25,898 nucleotides of DNA, taken from NCBI GenBank assembly GCA_947371415.1, contig CANBPJ010000007.1:1-25898 (forward strand). Reading direction: 5' to 3'. The stretch is from Burkholderiaceae bacterium. Its GTDB lineage: Bacteria; Pseudomonadota; Gammaproteobacteria; Burkholderiales; Burkholderiaceae. A program made the translations under genes and the position numbers. The notes beneath the pieces are model-generated. The model worked only from the letters and a program-made list of their open reading frames with translations, was not told the origin of the DNA and made no database searches. Shown here piece by piece: positions 1 to 7,469 of the stretch (positions are counted from its first letter, which is position 1; the number at the start of each line of letters is the position of its first letter).

Positions 1-148
1 ACCGCGTTTCACCGTAACTAAATACGCTCGTCTCTGTGGCCCTATTCCTCACGTCGCCGTGGATGGTCGTTAACCATCACCCTATCCTATGGAGTCCGGA
101 CTTTCCTCCCCCTCAATAAAGAGGCGGCGATTGCCCAATTGACTCTGC
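1..148 (-). ncRNA. rnpB: RNase P RNA (class A), 5' half only
   Basis: The minus strand carries the hallmark first conserved region of bacterial RNase P RNA, GAGGAAAGTCCGGACTCC, preceded by a CGCCGCCTC...GAGG stem (P3-like) and followed by ATAGGATAGGG and GGCCACAGAGACGAGCG. The element GGTGAAACG near position 10 matches the next conserved block of the Escherichia coli RNA. RNase P RNA is the catalytic subunit that removes 5' leaders from pre-tRNAs. The 3' half, including the partner strand of helix P1, lies beyond the left window edge, so the gene is partial. The 5' end is inferred, near 148, from the P1-like stretch GCAGAGTCAATTGGGC and a candidate promoter just upstream. It lies directly downstream of pyrC on the same strand. 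Confidence 0.93.
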
Positions 149-173
149 GACTGCAGTCTAACGCAGTCGCAGA
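144..173. repeat. Perfect 11-bp inverted repeat upstream of rnpB
   Basis: TCTGCGACTGC (144-154) and GCAGTCGCAGA (163-173) are exact reverse complements around an 8-base centre, AGTCTAAC. It could form a strong RNA hairpin at the end of a pyrC transcript, but on the minus strand it is followed by GTCAATTGGG rather than a T tract, so it is not a classical intrinsic terminator. The centre coincides with the best candidate -10 element for rnpB. Confidence 0.85.
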
Positions 174-184
174 AATTTAGTCTA
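155..184 (-). promoter_or_regulatory. Candidate sigma-70 promoter of rnpB
   Basis: On the minus strand TAGACT (184-179, four of six matches to TTGACA) and TAGACT (160-155, four of six to TATAAT) are separated by 18 bases. This would start transcription near 148, where the RNase P RNA P1 helix should begin. The -35 lies in a small palindrome, TTTAG-T-CTAAA (176-186), and the -10 in the loop of a perfect inverted repeat. The hexamers are only moderate matches, so the call is tentative. Confidence 0.38.
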
Positions 185-213
185 AAAATAAATTGTGGGA
201 ATACTTGGGTCGA

Positions 214-1272
214 CTAAGCCAATGTCCAGGCAATGCTTTCTCCAGCACGCAGTGGCACGATGGTTTCACCCCCTAGAGGTAGTTCAGCCGGAATGCTTTG
301 CGTTTGCTTAAGCAAGGAGATAGTTTTGGTATTGCGTGGTAAAGAATAAAAATCGGGGCCAAATAAACTGGCAAAGCCCTCAAGCTTGTCCAACTTACCG
401 ACACTCTCAAATGCTTCAGCATATAAACCCAAGGCATTAAATGCGCTGTAGCAACCAGCACACCCACAAGCAGCCTCTTTTGCGCCCTTAGAGTGTGGCG
501 CACTATCGGTACCCAAGAAAAATCTGGGGCTGCCACTCGTGGCCACCTCTAGTAAGGCAACACGGTGCTCCTCACGCTTTAGCACCGGCAAACAATAGTT
601 ATGAGGACGAATACCGCCAGCAAAAATCGCATTGCGGTTCATCAGTAAATGCTGTGGCGTGATAGTGGCGGCTAAACTATTTTTTCCACCCGTTTGAGCA
701 TCACGGACATAGTGAGCAGCCTGCTTGGTGGTGATATGTTCAAACACAATCTTGAGCTCAGGAAAATCTTTACGCAAAGGCTCGAGGACCTGATCAATAA
801 ACACTGCTTCACGATCAAAGATATCAATCTCAGAACTAGTGACTTCACCATGCACTAACAATGGCATTCCAACGGCCTGCATTGCCTCAAGTGCAGCATA
901 GCAACGTTTGATATTGCTCACACCTGCATCGCTATTGGTTGTGGCTCCAGCAGGATACAACTTAAAAGCGGCGATACCTCCCGCTTTCGCCTTTCGAACT
1001 TCATCAGCGGAAGTATTGTCAGTGAGATACAAAGTCATCAATGGTGTAAAGCCATCGATACCTAAAGATTTGAGGCTCTCTTCAATCCGAGTGCGATAGG
1101 CGTTTGCCAAATCTACTGTAGTTACCGGCGGCTTCAAATTTGGCATGATGATGGCACGAGCAAATTGACGTGCAGTATCCGCCAACACAGCCTTCATGAC
1201 TTCACCATCACGAATATGTAAATGCCAGTCATCTGGTTGGAGCAATTGGATTTGAGTTGGGCTAGTAGGCAT
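214..1272 (-). CDS. pyrC: Dihydroorotase, E. coli-type class II
   Basis: Catalyses reversible cyclisation of N-carbamoyl-L-aspartate to L-dihydroorotate, the third step of de novo pyrimidine synthesis, in the cytosol. The 352-residue length fits the homodimeric PyrC family. Visible metal and active-site residues are H17 and H19 in DDWHLHIRDG, K104 in AAFKLYPAG (the lysine carboxylated in this family), H141 in HGE, H179 in FEHITT and D256 in GTDSAPH. All expected ligands are present, so the enzyme should be active. The ATG start puts HLHIRD at the same distance from the N-terminus as in E. coli PyrC; no strong Shine-Dalgarno is seen. It starts 20 bases after the glycerate kinase stop and is probably co-transcribed with it; rnpB follows. 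Confidence 0.97.
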   Translation of the reverse strand: MPTSPTQIQLLQPDDWHLHIRDGEVMKAVLADTARQFARAIIMPNLKPPVTTVDLANAYRTRIEESLKSLGIDGFTPLMTLYLTDNTSADEVRKAKAGGIAAFKLYPAGATTNSDAGVSNIKRCYAALEAMQAVGMPLLVHGEVTSSEIDIFDREAVFIDQVLEPLRKDFPELKIVFEHITTKQAAHYVRDAQTGGKNSLAATITPQHLLMNRNAIFAGGIRPHNYCLPVLKREEHRVALLEVATSGSPRFFLGTDSAPHSKGAKEAACGCAGCYSAFNALGLYAEAFESVGKLDKLEGFASLFGPDFYSLPRNTKTISLLKQTQSIPAELPLGGETIVPLRAGESIAWTLA

Positions 1273-1292
1273 GTATGTTGATATTGACTGAA

Positions 1293-2612
1293 TTAATTAA
1301 GCAAGATGATGCGGAAATCATTCACATTAGTAAGTGTAGGGCCAGTTTCCACTAAAGCGTCTAATTGAGCAAAAAAACCATAGCAATCATGTTGCTCTAA
1401 ATACTGGGCAGGAAACAAACCTTGCTCCTCTGCAGTCTGCCGAATAGCCGGGGTGAACCAGGCTCCCGCATTCTTCTCACTGCCATCAATACCGTCAGTA
1501 TCAGCAGCCAAAGCAGCTATCTTTTGAATATCCACAGAAGCGGCAAAGAGTGAGAGTAAATATTCGCTACAACGACCGCCCCGTCCTTTGAGTTCTGCAG
1601 GAATGGTGACCGTACACTCGCCTCCAGAAATGAGGGCTACGCGTTTGCCGGCTTGATTTGCCGAATAATGGCGCGCTATTGCCGCCTGAGCAACACCCAC
1701 TGCTTGCGCCTCACCGGTAATCGTGTCGCCCAATATTACCGGCTCGTATCCTTGAGTACGGATATGGTCAGCTGCTGCCTCAAGACTTTTATAAGCTGTG
1801 GCAATGACATGGTTTTTCACCTGGGCATGTTGCAAATCGGCCGCCTTTAATGTCTCCGGCACTTCACCGGATAGGCCGCGATTCAAATGAAGCAAAACAG
1901 ATGCGGGGATTGATCCCCGACCTAAACCATATTTAACCAAAACATCTAGGGCATCCTGATAAGTGGAATGGTCTGCGGCGCATGGTCCGCTTGCAATATC
2001 TGCCGGGGAATCGCCAGTGACATCAGAAATGAGTAAAGCTTCTACTCGAGCCCCCCGGGCAATAGCCAATCTCGCTAAGTTACCACCCAAGATAGCAGAC
2101 AAGTGTTTACGCACCACATTCATTTCTTCGATGGGCGCGCCCGAGCGTAATAACGCTTCTGTAGTCTGCCGCATATCGTCAATGCTGATGCCAGCCTGAG
2201 GCAAAGTGAGTAAGCTAGATCCACCGCCCGAGATCAACGCAATCAAAACGTCACCTGTTTGCAGTTCACCAACTAAGCGATAGATTTCTTTAGCGCCATC
2301 CATACCTGCTTGGTCTGGGACGGGGTGCCCTGCTTCAATAATTCGAATATGGGCAGTTGGTGAGCTGTGGCCATAACGAGTCAACACCACGCCTTCAACA
2401 TCGACCTGAGGCCAATCGGATTTGGCATACGACTCTAATGCACTGGCCATGGAAGCGCTGGCTTTACCTGCACCCACTACAACACACCTTCCTTTGGGCT
2501 CGTGCCCAAGCGGAAAGATCTTAGCTAAATATTGTGGAACAATGATCTGAGGATCAGCTACCGCTACCGCAGCTGCAAAGGCTTTTTTAAGAATAGTTTC
2601 TTGCTGGCTCAT
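1293..2612 (-). CDS. ttuD: Glycerate 2-kinase (TtuD/GckA type, MOFRL family)
   Basis: Predicted to phosphorylate D-glycerate to 2-phosphoglycerate using ATP, feeding glycerate from glyoxylate or tartrate breakdown into glycolysis; older annotations call this family hydroxypyruvate reductase. The 439-residue product has the two-domain layout: an N-terminal DUF4147 part with VGAGKASASM (46-55), SGGGSSLL (128-135) and SDVTGDSPADIASGP (196-210), and a C-terminal MOFRL part with ISGGECTV (328-335), DTDGIDG (371-377) and TGPTLTNVND near the end. The start is taken as the ATG at 2612; the preceding in-frame TTG at 2615 would add one residue. It starts 9 bases after the ABC exporter stop. No glyoxylate carboligase, tartronate semialdehyde reductase or tartrate gene is nearby, so the source of its substrate is not shown here. 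Confidence 0.9.
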   Translation of the reverse strand: MSQQETILKKAFAAAVAVADPQIIVPQYLAKIFPLGHEPKGRCVVVGAGKASASMASALESYAKSDWPQVDVEGVVLTRYGHSSPTAHIRIIEAGHPVPDQAGMDGAKEIYRLVGELQTGDVLIALISGGGSSLLTLPQAGISIDDMRQTTEALLRSGAPIEEMNVVRKHLSAILGGNLARLAIARGARVEALLISDVTGDSPADIASGPCAADHSTYQDALDVLVKYGLGRGSIPASVLLHLNRGLSGEVPETLKAADLQHAQVKNHVIATAYKSLEAAADHIRTQGYEPVILGDTITGEAQAVGVAQAAIARHYSANQAGKRVALISGGECTVTIPAELKGRGGRCSEYLLSLFAASVDIQKIAALAADTDGIDGSEKNAGAWFTPAIRQTAEEQGLFPAQYLEQHDCYGFFAQLDALVETGPTLTNVNDFRIILLN

Positions 2613-2621
2613 CAAGATATT

Positions 2622-4445
2622 CTAATCAAGAGCAGCACGCTCTTGCATTTGCCACATCTCTGCATACCGACCGTTGGCTGCTAAAAGTTCAGAATGGGTT
2701 CCTCGCTCTACGATCTGCCCATGATCCATTACCAAAATTTGGTCTGCATGAACGATAGTTGAGAGTCGGTGAGCAATGATCAAAGTGGTGCGATTTTTAG
2801 CAAGGCCAAGCAACTCCTCCTGAAACGCGCGCTCTGTCTTAGAGTCTAAAGCTGAAGTGGCCTCGTCAAAGATCAGCATCGCAGGCTTCTTCAGCAATGT
2901 TCGCGCAATGGCGACACGCTGCTTTTCACCGCCAGACAACTTTAGACCACGCTCGCCTACTTGCGTGTCATAGCCATCCGGTAGACGCTTAATAAAGCCA
3001 TCAATCTGCGCAGCTCTAGCTGCCTCATGGACTTCTTCCATAGAGGCCTGTGGATTACCATAGGCAATGTTGTAGCCAATAGTGTCATTAAATAAGACGG
3101 TATCTTGCGGGACGATACCGATAGCCCTACGCAGACTGGCTTGAGTAACACCCACAATATTCTGATCATCAATCAGGATCTTGCCAGACTGCACATCATA
3201 AAAACGAAAGAGCAAGCGGGCCAAAGTACTCTTACCCGCTCCGCTTTGCCCAACTACCGCAGTAATTGTGCCGGCTGGAATATTAAAGCTGACATCATGC
3301 AGGATTTCTCGCTTGGCATCATAGTGAAAAGAGACGTTCTCAAAACGAACATCTGGGCCGCGACCTTGATTGCTAATATTTAAGGGCTGAGCATTAGGTA
3401 CATCAGCAATCTCCTTCTCAGTATTGAGAAGAGAGAACATCCGATCCATATCAGTGAGAGCCTGCTTGATCTCACGATAGATCACCCCTAAGAAATTCAG
3501 AGGAATGTAAAGCTGAATCATCAAAGTATTGACCAGCACGAGATCGCCTAAAGTCATTGAGCCATCAATCACACCCAAGGTTGCGCGCCATAAAATCATC
3601 ACTAAACCAACTGCAATAATGGTTTGCTGACCAAAATTTAGTAGCGCTAAAGATTTTTGGGATTTGACTGCGGCAGCCTGATAACGCACGAGATTTTGAT
3701 CGTAGCGACTCGCTTCAAAAGCCTCATTACCAAAATACTTCACTGTCTCGAAATTTAATAAGGAATCAATCGCCTTCTGATTAGCCTTTGAATCCATGTC
3801 ATTCATGGTGCGGCGGAAATGGGTGCGCCACTCAGTTACGACTACTGTGAAGCCTATATAAAGAACTAAGGCAACCAAAGTAATTGCCGAAAACCAAATA
3901 TCGTATGCATAGGCGAAGTAGCCCAGTACCAAGCAAAACTCAATCAGGGTAGGCAGAATGCTGTAAAGCGAATAGGAGATCAGCGATTGAATACCGCGAG
4001 TACCGCGCTCAATATCCCTACTCACGCCACCCGTCTGACGGGCCAAATGAAAGCTCAGGGCCAAAGAGTGCAAATGCTCAAAGACTTGCAGGGCTACTTT
4101 ACGTACTGCGTTTTGAGTAACGCGGGCAAAGAGAGATTCACGCAATTCCGTAAATAAGGAAGCGGAGATTCTTAATAGGCCATAGGCCAATATCAATCCA
4201 GCGGGCACTACAAGCAATGCTTGTGGAGAAACTGCCTTGATGTTGAGGGCGTCAATCAAATGCTTCATCAGGATTGGGATGCCAAGGTTAGTAACCTTAG
4301 CAGCAACCAAACAAGTTAGAGCAATCGCAACTCTAACTTTGTACTCCAGTAGGTAGGGGAGTAAATCACGAATGACTTTCCAATCACTCCCCTGCGCAGG
4401 TTTTGAATCTCCTGTCGAATGGTGATGCCCGGATGAATGTCTCAT
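2622..4445 (-). CDS. Atm1-type ABC exporter (fused permease and ATPase)
   Basis: A 607-residue half-transporter expected to work as an inner-membrane homodimer. The N-terminal membrane domain has about six hydrophobic segments between residues 35 and 325. The ATPase domain has Walker A GQSGAGKS (399-406), signature LSGGE (503-507), Walker B LIFDE (524-528) and the H-loop histidine H559. Features typical of the Atm1/ABCB7 branch are RRTMNDMDSKANQKAIDSLL and NFETVKYFGNEAF around 211-243, REIKQALTDMDRMF (324-337), and SGGEKQRVAIARTLLKKP. Family members export glutathione-linked sulfur or metal conjugates in iron-sulfur biogenesis and heavy-metal tolerance; the substrate here is inferred. The N-terminus is histidine-rich (H3, H7, H8, H9). 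It sits 21 bases after nudB and 9 bases before the glycerate kinase. Confidence 0.88.
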   Translation of the reverse strand: MRHSSGHHHSTGDSKPAQGSDWKVIRDLLPYLLEYKVRVAIALTCLVAAKVTNLGIPILMKHLIDALNIKAVSPQALLVVPAGLILAYGLLRISASLFTELRESLFARVTQNAVRKVALQVFEHLHSLALSFHLARQTGGVSRDIERGTRGIQSLISYSLYSILPTLIEFCLVLGYFAYAYDIWFSAITLVALVLYIGFTVVVTEWRTHFRRTMNDMDSKANQKAIDSLLNFETVKYFGNEAFEASRYDQNLVRYQAAAVKSQKSLALLNFGQQTIIAVGLVMILWRATLGVIDGSMTLGDLVLVNTLMIQLYIPLNFLGVIYREIKQALTDMDRMFSLLNTEKEIADVPNAQPLNISNQGRGPDVRFENVSFHYDAKREILHDVSFNIPAGTITAVVGQSGAGKSTLARLLFRFYDVQSGKILIDDQNIVGVTQASLRRAIGIVPQDTVLFNDTIGYNIAYGNPQASMEEVHEAARAAQIDGFIKRLPDGYDTQVGERGLKLSGGEKQRVAIARTLLKKPAMLIFDEATSALDSKTERAFQEELLGLAKNRTTLIIAHRLSTIVHADQILVMDHGQIVERGTHSELLAANGRYAEMWQMQERAALD

Positions 4446-4466
4446 CTCTCTATCTTAGTCACTTAT

Positions 4467-4913
4467 TTATTTAGACGCAGAGAGTAGTTGCAGAATGGCC
4501 TCGCCATTACTACGGGAAAAACATTTGCTTGCTGCCTCGGGATAAGGTAGCCACTGATAGGCTACATGCTCTCTTGGGGCTAATGTGATCTGAATATCAT
4601 CTGGCACTAGCAATGAGAACCAATGCTCAGTATTGCTAGTGACTCCGGAAGCATAGCGATGGCGCCACTGCGGGTAAATCTCATACTCGATCTGATGATG
4701 CATATCCCGCAAAGAGTGTGCCGGAAGAGACTGAACATCAATACCGGTTTCCTCAAGAACTTCGCGTGCAGCAGCTAAGCTGAGATCCTCATCAATAGCA
4801 TCCACGCTACCGGTAACAGATTGCCAAAAGTTCGCTTTATCAGCTCGCTCAATCAGCAAGACTTCCCCATTCGATTGATAGATCACTACTAAAACCGAAA
4901 TGGGGATTTTCAA
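4467..4913 (-). CDS. nudB: Dihydroneopterin triphosphate diphosphatase
   Basis: A 148-residue Nudix hydrolase that removes pyrophosphate from dihydroneopterin triphosphate in folate synthesis. The whole chain follows E. coli NudB: ISVLVVIY near the start, FWQSVTGS (29-36), IEYEIYPQWRHRYASGVTSNTEHWF (75-99) and HVAYQWL (116-122). The Nudix box runs from G35 to I58, with REVLEETG at 50-57. There are six rather than five residues between the first glycine and the glutamate (E42), a one-residue departure from the consensus. The start is a TTG at 4913: an in-frame TAA lies two codons upstream and no ATG precedes the conserved core. The nearest Shine-Dalgarno-like sequence, AGGAAAG, is about 12 bases away. 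It follows aspS by 22 bases, suggesting co-transcription. Confidence 0.92.
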   Translation of the reverse strand: MKIPISVLVVIYQSNGEVLLIERADKANFWQSVTGSVDAIDEDLSLAAAREVLEETGIDVQSLPAHSLRDMHHQIEYEIYPQWRHRYASGVTSNTEHWFSLLVPDDIQITLAPREHVAYQWLPYPEAASKCFSRSNGEAILQLLSASK

Positions 4914-4935
4914 AATACTTTAAATACTTTCCTGC

Positions 4936-6735
4936 TTAGGCAGCTGGAGTAGCTTGACGCAAACGAATGTGCAGCTCTTTTAACTGACGTTCATCAACTG
5001 GGCTAGGAGCCTGAGTGAGCAAGCACTGTGCACGTTGTGTTTTAGGGAAAGCAATCACATCACGAATAGACTCAGCGCCCGTCATCATAGTCACAATACG
5101 ATCCAAACCAAATGCAACACCGCCATGTGGAGGCGCGCCATACTGCAATGCATCCAATAAGAATCCAAACTTCGCCTGAGCTTCTTCAGCACCAATCTTC
5201 AAGGCGCGGAAGACCTGGCTCTGAACTGCCTCTTGATGAATACGAACAGATCCGCCACCAATTTCGCTACCGTTGAGAACCATGTCATAAGCTTTAGCCA
5301 AACACTTACCTGGATCAGATTCGAGATACTGCATATGCTCGTCTTTAGGGCTAGTAAATGGATGGTGGCAAGCTACCCAACGGGCTTCGCCTTCATCGTA
5401 ATCAAACATCGGGAAGTCAACTACCCACAATGGTTTCCAACCTTCAGTCGAAAGGCCATGCGCCTTACCCCAGGCGGAGTGGCCAATCTTTAAACGCAAA
5501 CCACCGATAGCATCATTCACTACTTTTTCTTTATCAGCACCGAAGAAAATAATGTCGCCATCTTTAGCGCCTGTGCGCTTCAAGATGCCTTCGATCGCAG
5601 CATCATGCAAGTTCTTCACGATTGGGGATTGCAAGCCATTACGACCTTCTGCAACAGAGTTCACCTTAATCCATGCCAAACCTTTGGCGCCATAGATAGC
5701 GACAAACTGGGTGTAGTCATCGATTTCGCTACGGCTAATTTCAGAACCGCCTGGAACGCAGAGACCGACAACACGACCACCCTCTTGATTGGCTGCACCA
5801 GAGAAGACTTTGAAATCCACATCTTTCATTAAGTCGGTCAATTCTGTGAACTCAAAGTTCACACGAAGATCCGGCTTATCCGAGCCAAAACGCGCCATAC
5901 CCTCAGAGTAAGGCATGGTTGGGAATGGATTTGGCAACTCTACATTCATGGTGGTTTTAAAAATATGACGAATCATGTTTTCAAATAACTCACGGATTTC
6001 TAACTCATCCAAGAAGGCTGTTTCACAGTCAATCTGAGTAAATTCAGGCTGACGGTCAGCACGCAAGTCTTCATCGCGGAAACACTTCGTGATTTGGTAG
6101 TAGCGATCAAAGCCAGCCACCATCAGCAACTGTTTAAATAACTGAGGCGATTGTGGCAAAGCAAAGAACTGACCATCATGCACACGGGATGGCACCAAAT
6201 AATCACGCGCGCCTTCAGGCGTGCTCTTTGTCAACATCGGAGTTTCAATATCAATGAAGCCAGCAGCATCTAAATAACGACGGCATTCCATGGCAACGTT
6301 GTAACGCAGACGCAAATTCTTTTGCATCTGCGGACGACGTAAGTCGAGAACACGATGCGTTAGACGGGTCGTCTCAGATAAATTCTCATCCTCCAACTGA
6401 AATGGAGGAGTAATCGATGCATTTAAGATAACTAAGCTGTGGCAAAGGACTTCAATCTTACCGCTCACTAAATCATTATTCTCAGTGCCAGCAGGACGCG
6501 CACGTACCAAACCTTTGACCTGAATACAAAACTCGTTGCGCACCTGTTCGGCCAAAGCAAACATGTCTGGGCGATCTGGATCGCATACTACCTGCACAAA
6601 GCCCTGGTGATCGCGCAAATCAATAAAAATCACACCACCGTGGTCGCGGCGACGATTTACCCAACCAGAGAGGGTCACTTCTTGACCAATGAGTGATTCA
6701 GTTACCTGGCCGCAGGTATGGCTTCGCATCGACAT
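4936..6735 (-). CDS. aspS: Aspartate--tRNA ligase, probably non-discriminating (Asp/Asn)
   Basis: Class II aminoacyl-tRNA synthetase, 599 residues, full bacterial length. The order is: N-terminal anticodon-binding OB fold (residues 1-110, GWVNRRRDHGG), motif 1 region FIDIETPMLTKSTPEGARDY (160-179), motif 2 FRDEDLRADRQPEFTQID (219-236), the bacterial GAD insertion (about 300-420) and motif 3 GLDRIVTMM (543-551). H32 and G83 align with His31 and Gly82 of Pseudomonas aeruginosa AspRS, positions reported to underlie relaxed tRNA recognition; E. coli has leucine at the first. That suggests tRNA-Asn is also charged with Asp and then amidated by GatCAB, which is not in this window. The ATG at 6735 has a good ribosome site, AGGAAA, at five bases; a second ATG at 6729 is the alternative. 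Confidence 0.97.
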   Translation of the reverse strand: MSMRSHTCGQVTESLIGQEVTLSGWVNRRRDHGGVIFIDLRDHQGFVQVVCDPDRPDMFALAEQVRNEFCIQVKGLVRARPAGTENNDLVSGKIEVLCHSLVILNASITPPFQLEDENLSETTRLTHRVLDLRRPQMQKNLRLRYNVAMECRRYLDAAGFIDIETPMLTKSTPEGARDYLVPSRVHDGQFFALPQSPQLFKQLLMVAGFDRYYQITKCFRDEDLRADRQPEFTQIDCETAFLDELEIRELFENMIRHIFKTTMNVELPNPFPTMPYSEGMARFGSDKPDLRVNFEFTELTDLMKDVDFKVFSGAANQEGGRVVGLCVPGGSEISRSEIDDYTQFVAIYGAKGLAWIKVNSVAEGRNGLQSPIVKNLHDAAIEGILKRTGAKDGDIIFFGADKEKVVNDAIGGLRLKIGHSAWGKAHGLSTEGWKPLWVVDFPMFDYDEGEARWVACHHPFTSPKDEHMQYLESDPGKCLAKAYDMVLNGSEIGGGSVRIHQEAVQSQVFRALKIGAEEAQAKFGFLLDALQYGAPPHGGVAFGLDRIVTMMTGAESIRDVIAFPKTQRAQCLLTQAPSPVDERQLKELHIRLRQATPAA

Positions 6736-6751
6736 AACAATTTCCTATAAA

Positions 6752-7405
6752 TCAAAAATGATGGTTTGACCCACTAGCAGTCAAACCAGTTGAACTGGTG
6801 GGGGGAACGGATCCCATTGAAACAATATGCTTGAGCGCCTCTTCAACACTCATCTCTAACTCAATGGTGTGTGCACGTGGGACGATCATAAAAAATCCAG
6901 AGGTTGGATTTGGAGTGGTTGGTAAAAATACATTGACGTAATCTTCGCCCAACTTCGCGGCAACCTCTCTTGCGGGCATACCCGTCTGAAATGCAATCGC
7001 CCAAGAATCTGCATGTGGATAGCGAATCAGCAATGCCTTACTAAAAGCTTGGCCGTTGCCAGAAAATAAAGTAGAAGATACTTGTTGAACGCTGGAATAA
7101 ATCGATCGCACAATCGGAATGCGATTTACCAGTCGATCCCATACCTTCATCCACCACTGCCCTGCAAAATTAATGGCAAGCAGGCCGGTCAACATAATCA
7201 CGAACACCACAATTAAGATACCGACGCCGGGTAATTCGCGGAAATGCTGTAAATCGTGAGCAAACTGATTTGGGAATACCGCAATAATGGCATGCATCAC
7301 GGAGCCAAAAACACCGTCGAGTAGGCCCAAGCCCCATGCAATCACCCAAATGGTGATTGACATCGGTGCCCACACCAGAATGCCTGCAATAAAGTATTTT
7401 TTCAT
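6752..7405 (-). CDS. DUF502 family inner-membrane protein
   Basis: A 217-residue protein of unknown function. Two hydrophobic segments are visible, about residues 4-28 and 59-82, the second followed by a basic, soluble region. Family-typical sequences are GILVWAPMSITIWV at the start, NRIPIVRSIYSSVQQ (94-108) and LPTTPNPTSGFFMIVPR (161-177), all of which I recall as conserved in DUF502 proteins. No enzyme motif is visible. It precedes aspS by 16 bases and follows ubiB by 64 bases; I recall the ubiB-DUF502-aspS neighbourhood from related betaproteobacteria, but a functional link to tRNA charging or quinone synthesis is not established. The small zinc-ribbon FmdB-like gene that I recall between ubiB and DUF502 in some relatives is not present in the short gap here. 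Confidence 0.85.
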   Translation of the reverse strand: MKKYFIAGILVWAPMSITIWVIAWGLGLLDGVFGSVMHAIIAVFPNQFAHDLQHFRELPGVGILIVVFVIMLTGLLAINFAGQWWMKVWDRLVNRIPIVRSIYSSVQQVSSTLFSGNGQAFSKALLIRYPHADSWAIAFQTGMPAREVAAKLGEDYVNVFLPTTPNPTSGFFMIVPRAHTIELEMSVEEALKHIVSMGSVPPTSSTGLTASGSNHHF

Positions 7406-7469
7406 TTGCTTATGCTTACGCTTTGCCTAACCTGACATTTTAGCGGTTTAAGCGGTGACAGGCGACAGT

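Noticed and set aside
144..173. The rnpB-proximal hairpin as a standard intrinsic terminator of pyrC
   Set aside because: On the minus strand it is followed by GTCAATTG, not a T tract; on the plus strand it is followed by AATTT but no plus-strand gene ends there.
7406..7469. Possible small FmdB-like zinc-ribbon gene between ubiB and the DUF502 gene
   Set aside because: The gap is only 64 bases and contains no suitable frame or CxxC motif.
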